Assembly: GCF_030687295.1 (NCBI RefSeq)
Contig: NZ_CP117425.1
Location: forward strand, 3,972,001-4,036,000
Origin: Pseudomonas beijingensis
GTDB taxonomy: Bacteria > Pseudomonadota > Gammaproteobacteria > Pseudomonadales > Pseudomonadaceae
Direction of reading: 5' to 3'
Length of the DNA: 64,000 nt
Both the position numbers and the translations under genes were made by a program. Numbering within the stretch: position 1 is the stretch's first letter; every line of letters begins with the position of its first letter. The notes under the pieces were generated by a model that was not told where the DNA came from, searched no databases, and was given only the letters and a program-made list of their open reading frames with translations. This document shows positions 25,535 through 33,887 of this stretch, one piece after another.

Positions 25535-25622
25535 TGTGGGAGCAAAGCTTGCTCGCGATGCAGGCGACTCGATTTCTGGTAGGCCGCATCGTCTTCATCG
25601 CGGGCAAGCCTTGCTCCCACAG
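25535..25622. repeat. REPIN inside the hpa operon (hpaE-hpaD spacer)
   Basis: TGTGGGAGCAAAGCTTGCTC faces CGCGGGCAAGCCTTGCTCCC between two pathway genes of one operon. The transcript hairpin may stabilise or limit one side of the message. Confidence 0.85.
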
Positions 25623-25674
25623 GAGCAGGGATAAATCCCCTTGCCACAAGGTTTATCACCAGATTTTCTCTACG

Positions 25675-27135
25675 TCATACCCCCCAACGCGGTATGTGAT
25701 GACTGCCCATGGAAATGCAAACGTTCTTGATCTCGGCAAACACTTCAAAGCTGTACTGTCCGCCTTCGCGGCCGGTTCCGGAACCCTTTACGCCACCGAA
25801 AGGCTGGCGCAGGTCGCGTACGTTCTGGCTGTTGATGAACACCATGCCGGCCTCGATGCCGTGGGCCAGGCGATGGGCCTTGCCGATGTCCTGGGTCCAG
25901 ATATACGAGGCCAGGCCATATTCGGTGTCGTTGGCCAGTTGTAAGGCTTCGGCTTCATCCTTGAACGGGATCAGGCACACCACCGGACCGAAGATTTCTT
26001 CCTGGGCGATGCGCATCTTATTGTTGACGTCGGCGAATACCGTCGGCTGGATGAACTGGCCGCGGCTCAAGTGCGCCGGCAGGTTGGCCGGGCGCTCCAG
26101 GCCACCGGCCAGGAGGGTGGCGCCTTCTTCGATGCCGATCTTGATGTAGCCGGTGACCTTGTCGTAGTGGGCCTGGGTGATCATCGAGCCGACCTGGGTT
26201 TTCGGGTCTTGCGGGTCGCCGACGATCAGGCGTTTGGCGCGGGCGGCAAACTCGGCGACGAATTGTGGGTAGACACTTTCCTGGATGAAGATCCGGCTGC
26301 CGGCGGTGCAGCGCTCGCCATTGAGGGAAAAAATCGTGAACAGCGCCGCATCAAGGGCACGTTCGAGGTCGGCGTCTTCGAAAATCAGCACCGGCGACTT
26401 GCCACCCAATTCCATCGAGTACTTTTTCAACCCGGCGGTCTGCATGATTTTCTTGCCGGTGGCGGTACCGCCGGTGAAAGAGATCGCCCGCACATCCGGG
26501 TGGCGCACCAACGCATCGCCGGCGGTGGCGCCATAGCCCTGGATCACGTTCAACACACCGTTGGGAATGCCGGCTTCGACCGCCAGGCGACCCAGCTCGT
26601 TGGCGGTCAACGGTGACAGTTCGGACATCTTCAGCACAGCCGTGTTGCCCAGCGCCAGGCACGGCGCGGTCTTCCAGGTCGCGGTCATGAACGGCACGTT
26701 CCAGGGCGACACCAGCGCGCAGACACCCACCGGTTGGTACAGGGTGTAGTTGAGCATCTGATCGTCGACCGGATACGTGTGGCCGTCCATCCGCGTGCAG
26801 ACTTCAGCAAAGAAATCGAAGTTGTGGGAGGCGCGTGGGATCAGCACGTTCTTGGTCTGGTGGATCGGCAAACCGGTGTCGAGGGTTTCCAGTTCGGCCA
26901 GCTTCGGCACGTTCTGCTCGATCAATTCACCGAGCTTGCGCATCAGCCGGGCGCGTTCCTTGGCTGGGGTGTTGGCCCATTTCGGAAACGCTTCCTTGGC
27001 CGCCGCGACCGCTTGGGCGACTTCCTCGGCTCCGCCGCTGGCGACTTCGCCGATGGCCTCCCCGGTGGCCGGATTGTAGTTGACGAAGACGTCTTTGCTT
27101 TCGACCTCACGGCCGTCGATCCAGTGTTTGATCAT
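25675..27135 (-). CDS. hpaE: 5-carboxymethyl-2-hydroxymuconate semialdehyde dehydrogenase
   Basis: A 486-residue NAD-dependent aldehyde dehydrogenase oxidising the ring-cleavage product. Asn146 (SPWNVP), Glu242 (MELGGKS) and Cys276 (GERCTAGS) are the catalytic residues. I use the ATG at 27135 (MIKHWIDGREV), which aligns with E. coli HpaE, rather than a TTG three codons earlier that would overlap hpaG2. It follows hpaG2 after only 5 bp. Distinct from the other aldehyde dehydrogenase in this window (5065-6552). Confidence 0.93.
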   Translation of the reverse strand: MIKHWIDGREVESKDVFVNYNPATGEAIGEVASGGAEEVAQAVAAAKEAFPKWANTPAKERARLMRKLGELIEQNVPKLAELETLDTGLPIHQTKNVLIPRASHNFDFFAEVCTRMDGHTYPVDDQMLNYTLYQPVGVCALVSPWNVPFMTATWKTAPCLALGNTAVLKMSELSPLTANELGRLAVEAGIPNGVLNVIQGYGATAGDALVRHPDVRAISFTGGTATGKKIMQTAGLKKYSMELGGKSPVLIFEDADLERALDAALFTIFSLNGERCTAGSRIFIQESVYPQFVAEFAARAKRLIVGDPQDPKTQVGSMITQAHYDKVTGYIKIGIEEGATLLAGGLERPANLPAHLSRGQFIQPTVFADVNNKMRIAQEEIFGPVVCLIPFKDEAEALQLANDTEYGLASYIWTQDIGKAHRLAHGIEAGMVFINSQNVRDLRQPFGGVKGSGTGREGGQYSFEVFAEIKNVCISMGSHHIPRWGV

Positions 27136-27140
27136 GCTGC

Positions 27141-27911
27141 TCAAGCCTCTTTACGGGATGCGAAGAACTCGGCTTCGCTAACGATTCGATTGACCAGGCG
27201 ACCCACGCCTTCCACTTCCACCACCACTTCATCACCGGGCATTACGTCCGCCAGGCCTTCCGGCGTGCCGGTGGCGATCATGTCGCCGGGCTGCAGGGTC
27301 ATGAAGCTGGACAGGTATTCGATCAGGTAGGGGATGTCGAAAATCATGTCCTTGGTGCTGCCTTCCTGGCGCAACTCGCCGTTGATCCAGGTGCGTAGCG
27401 TCAGGTTGCTCGGGTCCGGCACATCGGCCACATCGACGATCCAGGGGCCGACGGGCGTTGTCGCGTCACGGTTCTTCACCCGCAGGTTAGGGCGGTAGTA
27501 GTTTTCCAGGAAGTCGCGGATCGCGTAGTCGTTGCACACGGTGTAGCCGGCCATGTAGCTCAGTGCATCCTCGCGCTTGACGTTGCGCGCGGCTTTGCCG
27601 ATGACCGCCACCAGCTCGCACTCGTAATGCATGTAGACGACGTTGTCGGGGCGCCAGGTCGCCTGGTTGTGGCCGGTGTAGGTGCCGGGCGATTTGATGA
27701 ACGCCAGGGGTTCGGTCGGTGGCTTGAACGCCAGTTCGGCGGCGTGATCGGCGTAGTTCAGGCCCAGGGCGAACATGCTGCCGCTGGCCGGTGGCAGCCA
27801 CTGGACCTGGTCTTCGGCCAGCAGGCGACCGTCGGCCAGGCGCACGGCGTTGTGGGCTTCGACGGTGACGGCGTGCTCCTGGCCTTCAAAACGAATGCGC
27901 GCGTGTTTCAT
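27141..27911 (-). CDS. hpaG2: 4-hydroxyphenylacetate catabolism isomerase/decarboxylase, C-terminal-type subunit
   Basis: A 256-residue fumarylacetoacetase-fold protein equal to the C-terminal half of enterobacterial HpaG. It takes part in decarboxylation of 5-oxo-pent-3-ene-1,2,5-tricarboxylate to 2-oxohept-3-enedioate. The metal-binding acidic cluster is present in YECELVAVIGKAARNV and the end carries TGTPEGLADVMPGDEV. Its start overlaps the hpaG1 stop by 4 bp (ATGA), so the two halves are translated in coupling. In E. coli the two halves are one fused protein. Confidence 0.92.
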   Translation of the reverse strand: MKHARIRFEGQEHAVTVEAHNAVRLADGRLLAEDQVQWLPPASGSMFALGLNYADHAAELAFKPPTEPLAFIKSPGTYTGHNQATWRPDNVVYMHYECELVAVIGKAARNVKREDALSYMAGYTVCNDYAIRDFLENYYRPNLRVKNRDATTPVGPWIVDVADVPDPSNLTLRTWINGELRQEGSTKDMIFDIPYLIEYLSSFMTLQPGDMIATGTPEGLADVMPGDEVVVEVEGVGRLVNRIVSEAEFFASRKEA

Positions 27912-28585
27912 GAATCTGCTCCTGTTTGCTCGGCCACGACGGTATTGACCAGGCGGCCCAGGCCGCTGATGTCCACTTCGACACGGTCACCGGGCAGAAC
28001 ATCGACCCGGCCCTCAGGCGTACCGGTGATCAGCACATCGCCGGCATGCAGGGTCATGAACTCGCTGATTTCGGCAATCAACTGGGGAATGTTGCGAACG
28101 AAGTTGGCCGTGCTGTTTTGCTGGCGAACCTCGCCGTTGACGTACAGCGTGATCGCCAGGCTGTGGGGGTCGGTCACCTGGGCGGTCGGCACCAGTTCCG
28201 GACCGATGGCGCAGAAGCCATCCCGGCACTTGGCCTTGACGGCGGGGCGGTAATAGCTGTCTTCCGGGAGGCTGAATTCATTGACGATGGTGTAGCCGGC
28301 CACGTAGTCCAGGGCTTCGGCGGCGTTGACGCGGCTGGCCGATTTGCCCATCACCACGCCAAGGGCCGGTCCTGGTTGCAGCCTTTCGCCGTGACCGGGG
28401 TGAACCACGTCGGCGTCGTGCCGGTTGCGGGTATTGGGCGTCTTGATGAACAGAACGGGCTTGAGCGGCGGCTTCTGATAGGGCGGTTGCTCGAACTCGG
28501 CGAGGCGCTGTTTCAGCAGCCCCTGGTAGTTCAGCGCGACCCCGAACAGGGTGCCGGTCGCGACGTCATGCAGGGCACGGCTCAT
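27908..28585 (-). CDS. hpaG1: 4-hydroxyphenylacetate catabolism isomerase/decarboxylase, N-terminal-type subunit
   Basis: A 225-residue fumarylacetoacetase-fold protein corresponding to the N-terminal half of HpaG. The start at 28585 (MSRALHDVATGTLFGVALNY) follows GGAGACAAGC; the frame is open further but runs into the operator region. It retains GRVDVLPGDRVEVDI at its end, but where HpaG2 has the ECELVAVIG acidic motif this copy reads PALGVVMGKSASR, so the metal site seems altered in this half, as in other HpaG1 proteins. First gene of the hpa meta-cleavage operon, divergent from hpaA. Confidence 0.9.
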   Translation of the reverse strand: MSRALHDVATGTLFGVALNYQGLLKQRLAEFEQPPYQKPPLKPVLFIKTPNTRNRHDADVVHPGHGERLQPGPALGVVMGKSASRVNAAEALDYVAGYTIVNEFSLPEDSYYRPAVKAKCRDGFCAIGPELVPTAQVTDPHSLAITLYVNGEVRQQNSTANFVRNIPQLIAEISEFMTLHAGDVLITGTPEGRVDVLPGDRVEVDISGLGRLVNTVVAEQTGADS

Positions 28586-28630
28586 GCTTGTCTCCTGGCG
28601 ATGGCAGAGTGATGAGGGCTCTGCGGTTAT

Positions 28631-28668
28631 TGTTAATGTGTTAACAGTTATAATTAAGATGTTAACTA
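28631..28668. promoter_or_regulatory. Two adjacent HpaR-type palindromes in the hpaG1/hpaA divergent spacer
   Basis: Site 1, TGTTAATGTGTTAACA (28631-28646), is perfect. Site 2, TAATTAAGATGTTAACTA (28651-28668), has one mismatch and the same right arm as the hpaR1 operator. Their centres are 21 bp apart, two helical turns, so two repressor dimers could bind the same face. Site 1 begins 46 bp before the hpaG1 start. Confidence 0.7.
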
Positions 28669-28770
28669 TCGTCAAGCGTGACAGAATGACCGGCACTGGT
28701 TGCCTTGCCAGATTCGGTGCAGGATGAGAGCGGCAGGTACCTGAATCAGCATAAAAACGAGCATTGCGTG

Positions 28771-29676
28771 ATGACCGACCGCCAGCCGATTCCGAACATC
28801 AACATTGGTCAGGTGTATGACCAGCGCTACAGCGACGCCGAAGTGCATTACGACCGGCTCGCCAACCTGGCGGGTTTTTTCGGCCGCAACATGCCGGTGC
28901 ACCGCCACGACCGGTTCTTCCAGGTGCACTACGTCAAGAGTGGCACCGTGCGCGTATACCTCGATGACCAGCAGTACGTCGAATCCGGCCCGATGTTCTT
29001 CCTCACGCCGCCGACCATTCCCCATGCCTTCGTGACCGAGGCCGACAGCGACGGGCATGTGCTGACGGTGCGCCAGCAATTGGTGTGGCAACTGATCGAT
29101 GCTGACCCGAGCCTGGCGCCGGCTGGCGTGCAGATGCCGGCCGCCTGCGTGGCCTTGGCGCAACTGGGGCCTGGGCAGGCGGGGGAGGTGCGGCGCCTGG
29201 AATTCCTGTTCGAGGAACTGAGCGAGGAGGTGGTGGCGGGGCATCCGGGGCGCAGCGCGGCGCTGGACGGGTTGACGCGACTGATCATGATCAGCTTGCT
29301 GCGGTTGTGTTCCAACTCCCTGGAAGCCAGGCCGGCGCGGCATGAAGACCTGAAGATCTTTCACCGCTTCAACGAGCTGATCGAGGCCCACTACCTGCAG
29401 CATTGGCCGTTGTCGCGCTACGCCGAAGGCATTGGCGTGACCGAGGCGCGCCTCAATGACGTGTGCCGTCGCATCGCCGACCTGCCTTCCAAGCGCCTGA
29501 TCATGGAGCGGTTGATGCAGGAGGCCAAGCGACTGCTGTTGTTCACCGGCAGCTCGGCCAATGAAATCTGCTACCAGCTCGGCTTCAAGGACCCGGCGTA
29601 TTTCAGTCGGTTTTTCCAACGTTACGCCCAGCTCACGCCGGGGGAGTATCGCCAGCGGCAATCGGGGTTGCGCTGA
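28771..29676 (+). CDS. hpaA: AraC-family activator of 4-hydroxyphenylacetate catabolism
   Basis: A 301-residue regulator. The N-terminal cupin has FFGRNMPVHRHDRFFQVHY and FFLTPPTIPHAFVTEADSDGH, nearly the same signature as E. coli W HpaA, which activates the 4-hydroxyphenylacetate hydroxylase genes. The C-terminal AraC domain ends with ANEICYQLGFKDPAYFSRFF. I choose the ATG at 28771 (MTDRQPIPNINIG); the TTG at 28705 is less likely. It is divergent from hpaG1 across the double HpaR operator and probably activates the hydroxylase pair at 18-20 kb. Confidence 0.88.
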   Translation: MTDRQPIPNINIGQVYDQRYSDAEVHYDRLANLAGFFGRNMPVHRHDRFFQVHYVKSGTVRVYLDDQQYVESGPMFFLTPPTIPHAFVTEADSDGHVLTVRQQLVWQLIDADPSLAPAGVQMPAACVALAQLGPGQAGEVRRLEFLFEELSEEVVAGHPGRSAALDGLTRLIMISLLRLCSNSLEARPARHEDLKIFHRFNELIEAHYLQHWPLSRYAEGIGVTEARLNDVCRRIADLPSKRLIMERLMQEAKRLLLFTGSSANEICYQLGFKDPAYFSRFFQRYAQLTPGEYRQRQSGLR

Positions 29677-29695
29677 ATGGTGGCGGGAGGGATTT

Positions 29696-29785
29696 CTGTG
29701 GGAGCAAAGCTTGCTCGCGAATACTGGCGATGAGGTCTTTCAGAAATCGAGGCGCCTCCATCGCGAGCAAGCTTTGCTCCCACAG
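29696..29785. repeat. REPIN
   Basis: CTGTGGGAGCAAAGCTTGCT faces TCGCGAGCAAGCTTTGCTCC, between hpaA and the second hpaR. Confidence 0.87.
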
Positions 29786-29880
29786 AACCCCCTTCCACAG
29801 TGACATAGCGCGGCTTTGCTTCTTGCAGCCGCCTGGCGACGACACTAAGCTGCCGACTCGCCCATTCACACAGTTCGAAC

Positions 29881-30303
29881 ATGGCCAACCCCAGACCTTC
29901 TTTGACCCTGACGCTGTTGCAAGCCCGCGAAGCGGCGATGGCTTTTTTCCGCCCGGCGCTGAACCAGCATGACCTCACGGAGCAGCAGTGGCGAGTGATC
30001 CGCATCCTCCATCAGCAAGGTGAGTTGGAAAGCCACCAGCTCGCCCATCAGGCCTGCATTCTCAAGCCGAGCATGACCGGTGTGCTCAGTCGCCTGGAGC
30101 GCGATGGCTTGGTGCGTCGGCAGAAGTCCAGCCAGGACCAGCGGCGGGTCTTCGTGGGCCTGACCGAGCGCGGCCAGCAGTGTTTCGTGTCCATGAGCGA
30201 GGGTATGGAAGGCAACTATCGGCGGATCGAAGAACAGTTTGGCGAGGAAAAGATGCAGCAACTGCTCGCCTTGCTCAATGAGCTGAAGAACATCAAGCCA
30301 TGA
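29881..30303 (+). CDS. HpaR paralogue 2, MarR-family repressor
   Basis: A 140-residue MarR protein, the same length as HpaR1 (20614-21036) and very similar to it. Shared stretches include [27 protein letters not shown] and [11 protein letters not shown]. The recognition region reads [20 protein letters not shown] instead of [20 protein letters not shown], so DNA specificity may be close but not equal. No TTAACTA palindrome precedes this copy, unlike hpaR1, so it may not repress itself. The ribosome site is weak (CACAGTTCGAAC). It probably regulates the hpaG-I operon or senses a different pathway intermediate. Confidence 0.85.
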   Translation: MANPRPSLTLTLLQAREAAMAFFRPALNQHDLTEQQWRVIRILHQQGELESHQLAHQACILKPSMTGVLSRLERDGLVRRQKSSQDQRRVFVGLTERGQQCFVSMSEGMEGNYRRIEEQFGEEKMQQLLALLNELKNIKP

Positions 30304-30358
30304 GCCATGTCTCATGACTCATGTGGCTTGAGTTTTGGGCCAATGAGCTTTGAGCTTT

Positions 30359-30485
30359 TGTGGCGAGGGAGCTTGCTCCCGCTCGACTGCGAAGCAGTCG
30401 CAAAGCCTGCCGACCGATGCCTGAACGAGTGGGAGGGGCGAGGGGCTGCTACGCAGCCCAGCGGGAGCAAGCTCCCTCGCCACAA
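30359..30485. repeat. Inverted pair of GGCGAGGGAGCTTGCTCCC-type repeats
   Basis: TGTGGCGAGGGAGCTTGCTC at 30359 pairs with its inverse ending at 30484. Inside are small hairpins such as GACTGC/GCAGTC and GGGCTGC/GCAGCCC. Lies between hpaR2 and the repeat-peptide gene. Confidence 0.85.
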
Positions 30486-30493
30486 AGTCGTGT

Positions 30494-30742
30494 TCACACC
30501 GCACTGCGTTCACGCAACTCCTGCAACCGATCGGCCCCACCTTCTGCCACGCGATTCTCGATCAAGCGATCAGAGCCTCCTTCAGCCACACGATTCTGAA
30601 TCAACCGATCAGACCCGCCTTCCGCCAGTTGATGCGCAGCCTGGGCCGGGGCGTTCTTTGCCGAGGCAGCGTTCGCCAGGCCGACACCGCCAACCAGTGT
30701 GAGGGCGATTGCCAAGGACGAGAGTTTCGAGAAGTTGAACAT
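30494..30742 (-). CDS. Small secreted protein with AEGGSDRLI-NRV repeats
   Basis: An 82-residue protein with a clear signal peptide (LSSLAIALTLVGGVGLANAASA, cleavage after about residue 28). The mature part of some 54 residues consists mainly of a 13-residue repeat, AEGGSDRLIQNRV, AEGGSDRLIENRV and AEGGADRLQELRE. At DNA level the units are also similar. The start follows GGAGAATCACC. I recall similar AEGGxDR repeat proteins scattered in Pseudomonas genomes, usually without function. It lies next to an exopolysaccharide operon but is not obviously part of it. A periplasmic or matrix-bound repeat peptide is the only safe description. Confidence 0.75.
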   Translation of the reverse strand: MFNFSKLSSLAIALTLVGGVGLANAASAKNAPAQAAHQLAEGGSDRLIQNRVAEGGSDRLIENRVAEGGADRLQELRERSAV

Positions 30743-30932
30743 GGTGATTCTCCTTGCGTTTAGTTGAGTAGGCCGGGTGCTGCTGTCCGGTGAGCACAGT
30801 TAAACGCGCAGATGTATCGACGATGTGTGCCAGAAGAGGGTGAAATTCATCATTTCGTATCAGTCCGCATTTCATATACAGACCGATACAAACTCAGTCA
30901 GCGCGGGCGGGCGGATAGCTTCAAGTGCCTGG

Positions 30933-31808
30933 TCAGGGCTGGGCGAGGGCTTGCTTCAGTTGGTCCACCAACGCCGGGGTCATGTAGTGCGGCCCGTCGA
31001 ACAGGTAGAGCGGGTAGCCTGCATAGGCCGCCAGTTGTGGCTTGAGTTCGGCGACGGTAGCGGAGCGGAAACCACCGCCGTATTGGGGGCGGAAAGCTTC
31101 GACGATGATCCGCACGCGATCCTTGCCAAGCCGATCACGCAGGGCATCGGCGTAGTTCCGAGCCACCGGGGCGGTGCGGGCGTAGACGCCGACGCCGTCC
31201 TGGAAAAACACGCCGATGTCGTTCGGCAGCCATTGCTTGAGCCAGTCTGCGGTGGCGGCTGGGCCGATATTGGCGCCGTCGTAGACGCTGATCCACAGCG
31301 GTCGCGGCAGCTTGGCGAGCAAGGCCGGCAGCTCCGTGGCGCGCGACCAACTGGGGTCGACTTCAGCCGGAAAATACCAACCGGTGACATGCAATGGCGT
31401 CGGCAACCCGGCGATGCGCTCCGACAGCGCCGCCAGTTGCTCGATATTGTCCCGGGAGCGGTTCTCGCTGAAATAACCGGCCAGCCCAAGGATGACATCC
31501 TGGGCCCAGGGCGCCTTGGCGATGCGCGCCCAATCCGGCAGTACCGGTACGCTGGTCAAGCCGGTGCCGGGCACGAAGGCTTGGTCGTCCACCACCGTCC
31601 ATTGCACCAGCAGCGCGTGCACCCCCAGTTTTTCCCAATGGCCGCTGATACCGACGGTCTGGTTGTCCGGCTGCCAGACGATGCCGACGATGTTCGGTGC
31701 CGCAGTGAGCGTGCTCATGTAGTACGTCCCTGTACCTGCGCCGAGGAGCGCGACCACTAACAGCGCCGCGACGGTCTTGCGATGGACGAACGTTGCGAAG
31801 CTTTTCAA
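30933..31808 (-). CDS. YbcH-like periplasmic glycosidase-fold protein of the NGR-type operon
   Basis: A 291-residue protein with an N-terminal signal or anchor (TVAALLVVALLGAGTGTYY). The body resembles the DUF4434/TIM-barrel hydrolases, with GIVWQPDNQ at the first strand, GWYFPAEVDPSW and VFFQDGVGVY as later strands; acidic residues in the E-V-D and Q-D-G turns could be catalytic. In E. coli the nfrB-nfrA operon ends with ybcH, a protein of the same kind and size, and here too it follows nfrA. Likely role: trimming or release of the exopolysaccharide in the periplasm. The hydrolase activity is inferred from fold and context. Confidence 0.65.
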   Translation of the reverse strand: MKSFATFVHRKTVAALLVVALLGAGTGTYYMSTLTAAPNIVGIVWQPDNQTVGISGHWEKLGVHALLVQWTVVDDQAFVPGTGLTSVPVLPDWARIAKAPWAQDVILGLAGYFSENRSRDNIEQLAALSERIAGLPTPLHVTGWYFPAEVDPSWSRATELPALLAKLPRPLWISVYDGANIGPAATADWLKQWLPNDIGVFFQDGVGVYARTAPVARNYADALRDRLGKDRVRIIVEAFRPQYGGGFRSATVAELKPQLAAYAGYPLYLFDGPHYMTPALVDQLKQALAQP

Positions 31809-31895
31809 ACAGGTTCCTTCTGGAGGCAGTGTAGTCGCGGCCCGGCAAGGCGAGCCGCTTTTCGTGCCGATGGAGCGACGGTCACACCCACGGGC

Positions 31896-33887
31896 TCAAT
31901 AGGAGTAGGTCAGGCGGGCGAACACGCCTTTGGCCTGATCTTCGCCAAATACCCTGGCCCGGTATTGCAGGGAAAAATCCACATAGGAGCGTGGCGCGTT
32001 GTAGGCGTCTTCCCGGAACCAATAGCGTACGTTGTTTCCTATCCCGATCCCCCCGGCGTCGCCGGAAGAAAAGCCGCCGCCGGCTTCGCTCTTCATCTTG
32101 GAATCGTAGTCGATCGCCGCGACGACATGGGGGAACGCCACCCAGCGCGAGCCGGTCCCGCCGATGGCGTAGCTGCGGCCCACTTGCCATTCGCTGTTGA
32201 AGTAATTGCGCGAGGCGTTGAGGTAGTGGCCGACCTCGGCATACAGCTGCGAGGTCCACCAGCTCGGCACATCGACTCGCAGATCGGTACCGATGCTCGA
32301 ACCGTAGGCCAGTCGCACCAGCCAGTCGCCGTCGACATTGGAAGACCCCAGCGGGAAGGTCCGTTCAAGGGCGGCCATGATGTTGACCGAACTGAAGGGC
32401 TTGACCCGCACGCCGAGGGCGCCTTGCAAGGCATCGGCGCCGGTGTCCGAATCGCTGTTCTTGCTCCACAGGGTGTCGGTGATGCGCCCATAGAGTTCGA
32501 CAAAGCGGCCGTTGCGATAGCCCAGCGGACGCCACGACAGCTCGGTGCTGTTTTGCAGCAGGTCATTGCTGCTACTGGCGCCCGGGGCGGCGCTCAGGCC
32601 ACTGGAGCTGCTGCCACGATAGCTGGTGGTGCTGGTCAGGCCGAGCCTGCGCGATACATCGCCCACGGTGCGACGGGTATCGAACAGCTGTTGCGCGGAC
32701 AGGGGCGACTCAGCGGTTTTTTGCCCATCGATGACACGCTTGAAATACGCCACGGCTTCGTCGTCTTCATGGACCCGCATGGCGTTGTAGGCGGCGTCCT
32801 GGGCGGGTGCCGGTGCCAGTCGAGCGGTGGCGTCCGCCTTGCGGAACGCGGCATGGGCAGCTTCGTCGTCGCCGGCCCGAACCCCATTGTAAGCAAGCTG
32901 CAGATCACTCACCGGAGCCTGATCGCCGGTGTTACCCGGCGAGATGGCGCAGGTCAGACCGTAGGTACTTTCCTGGCAGAGCAGGACGGGGGGTGAGGAT
33001 TGGGCCTGGGCGGAGCGGATGTCACGGGCTTCCCTTGCCGACAGGCCCGCAAGGCTCTGGGCGTGGTCAAGATCATCCTGGGCCGCCTGCGACTTGCCCT
33101 GGTGGTTACGGGCATAGCTGCGCAACACCCAAGGGGCGGCTTGACGGTCGTCCACCGCCAGCGCGGCAGACGCGGCCTGTTCGGCACCGGGATAATCCTT
33201 CGCCGCCAGCAGCGCACTGATGAGCAACTGCTGGTTGGCGACAATCTCTGGAGCCCAGGCCACGGCTTTGCGCGCCTGGTCCACGGCGCGGGTCGTGTTG
33301 TCTTGCTCCAGGGCGCGATAGCCCTGGGTCGCCAGCGGTACGGCCAATTGGCGGCGAATGGCTTTGCGGCGCAGGAACAATGTGTTGTCGTTGGCAAAGA
33401 CGCCGAGGGCCTCGGTGGTGGCCCGATCGGCTTCTTCCAAGTGTTGCTGGCGTTGCAAGGAGTCGATCAGCAACAGGCGATATTCACGGCGTCGGGGGGC
33501 CTGGCTGATGGCCTTGCGGGCCGATTGCGCGGCCAGGTCGAATTGTTCGCGGTCGTAGGCCTTGAACCCCTGGGACGCCGCGACGAAACCCGGTGAAGCT
33601 GGCGCCGCGCGCGAAGATGCAGCGGTCCGAGGTTGGTCGCGCAGCTTTTTGTCCCGCTCGGCCAATTCAATCAGCGTGTTCAGGCGCTTCACATCGGCAC
33701 GCAGGCGCAGGGCCTCGCGGGCCTTGGCGATGGCCAGGTCGTAGTCCTTGCGCTCGTAGGCGCTGTAGGCTTCGTTGGCAACGGTATAGGCCGGGCCGGT
33801 CAGTGGCAGCGGCAACGTCTCGGCAAGCGCAAACGCAGGGATCAGGCTCAGCCCCGTGGCCAAAAAAGTCAGGAAGGGGCGGTTCAT
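31896..33887 (-). CDS. nfrA: NfrA-like outer membrane exopolysaccharide secretion protein
   Basis: A 663-residue protein with signal peptide (LTFLATGLSLIPAFALAE). Residues about 35-420 are TPR-like helical repeats, for example AYSAYERKDYDLAIAKAREA and GFKAYDREQFDLAAQSARKA. Residues about 460-663 form a C-terminal barrel domain ending in the aromatic TYSY, as in E. coli NfrA, the outer membrane receptor of phage N4. TPR plus barrel is also the plan of PgaA and BcsC, so it should be the export channel for the glycan. Its start overlaps the nfrB stop by 4 bp. Confidence 0.8.
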   Translation of the reverse strand: MNRPFLTFLATGLSLIPAFALAETLPLPLTGPAYTVANEAYSAYERKDYDLAIAKAREALRLRADVKRLNTLIELAERDKKLRDQPRTAASSRAAPASPGFVAASQGFKAYDREQFDLAAQSARKAISQAPRRREYRLLLIDSLQRQQHLEEADRATTEALGVFANDNTLFLRRKAIRRQLAVPLATQGYRALEQDNTTRAVDQARKAVAWAPEIVANQQLLISALLAAKDYPGAEQAASAALAVDDRQAAPWVLRSYARNHQGKSQAAQDDLDHAQSLAGLSAREARDIRSAQAQSSPPVLLCQESTYGLTCAISPGNTGDQAPVSDLQLAYNGVRAGDDEAAHAAFRKADATARLAPAPAQDAAYNAMRVHEDDEAVAYFKRVIDGQKTAESPLSAQQLFDTRRTVGDVSRRLGLTSTTSYRGSSSSGLSAAPGASSSNDLLQNSTELSWRPLGYRNGRFVELYGRITDTLWSKNSDSDTGADALQGALGVRVKPFSSVNIMAALERTFPLGSSNVDGDWLVRLAYGSSIGTDLRVDVPSWWTSQLYAEVGHYLNASRNYFNSEWQVGRSYAIGGTGSRWVAFPHVVAAIDYDSKMKSEAGGGFSSGDAGGIGIGNNVRYWFREDAYNAPRSYVDFSLQYRARVFGEDQAKGVFARLTYSY

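Noticed and set aside
28631..28668. AT-rich sigma-70 promoter only, without operator
   Set aside because: The two palindromes with 21-bp centre spacing and their match to the hpaR1 site are unlikely to be chance.
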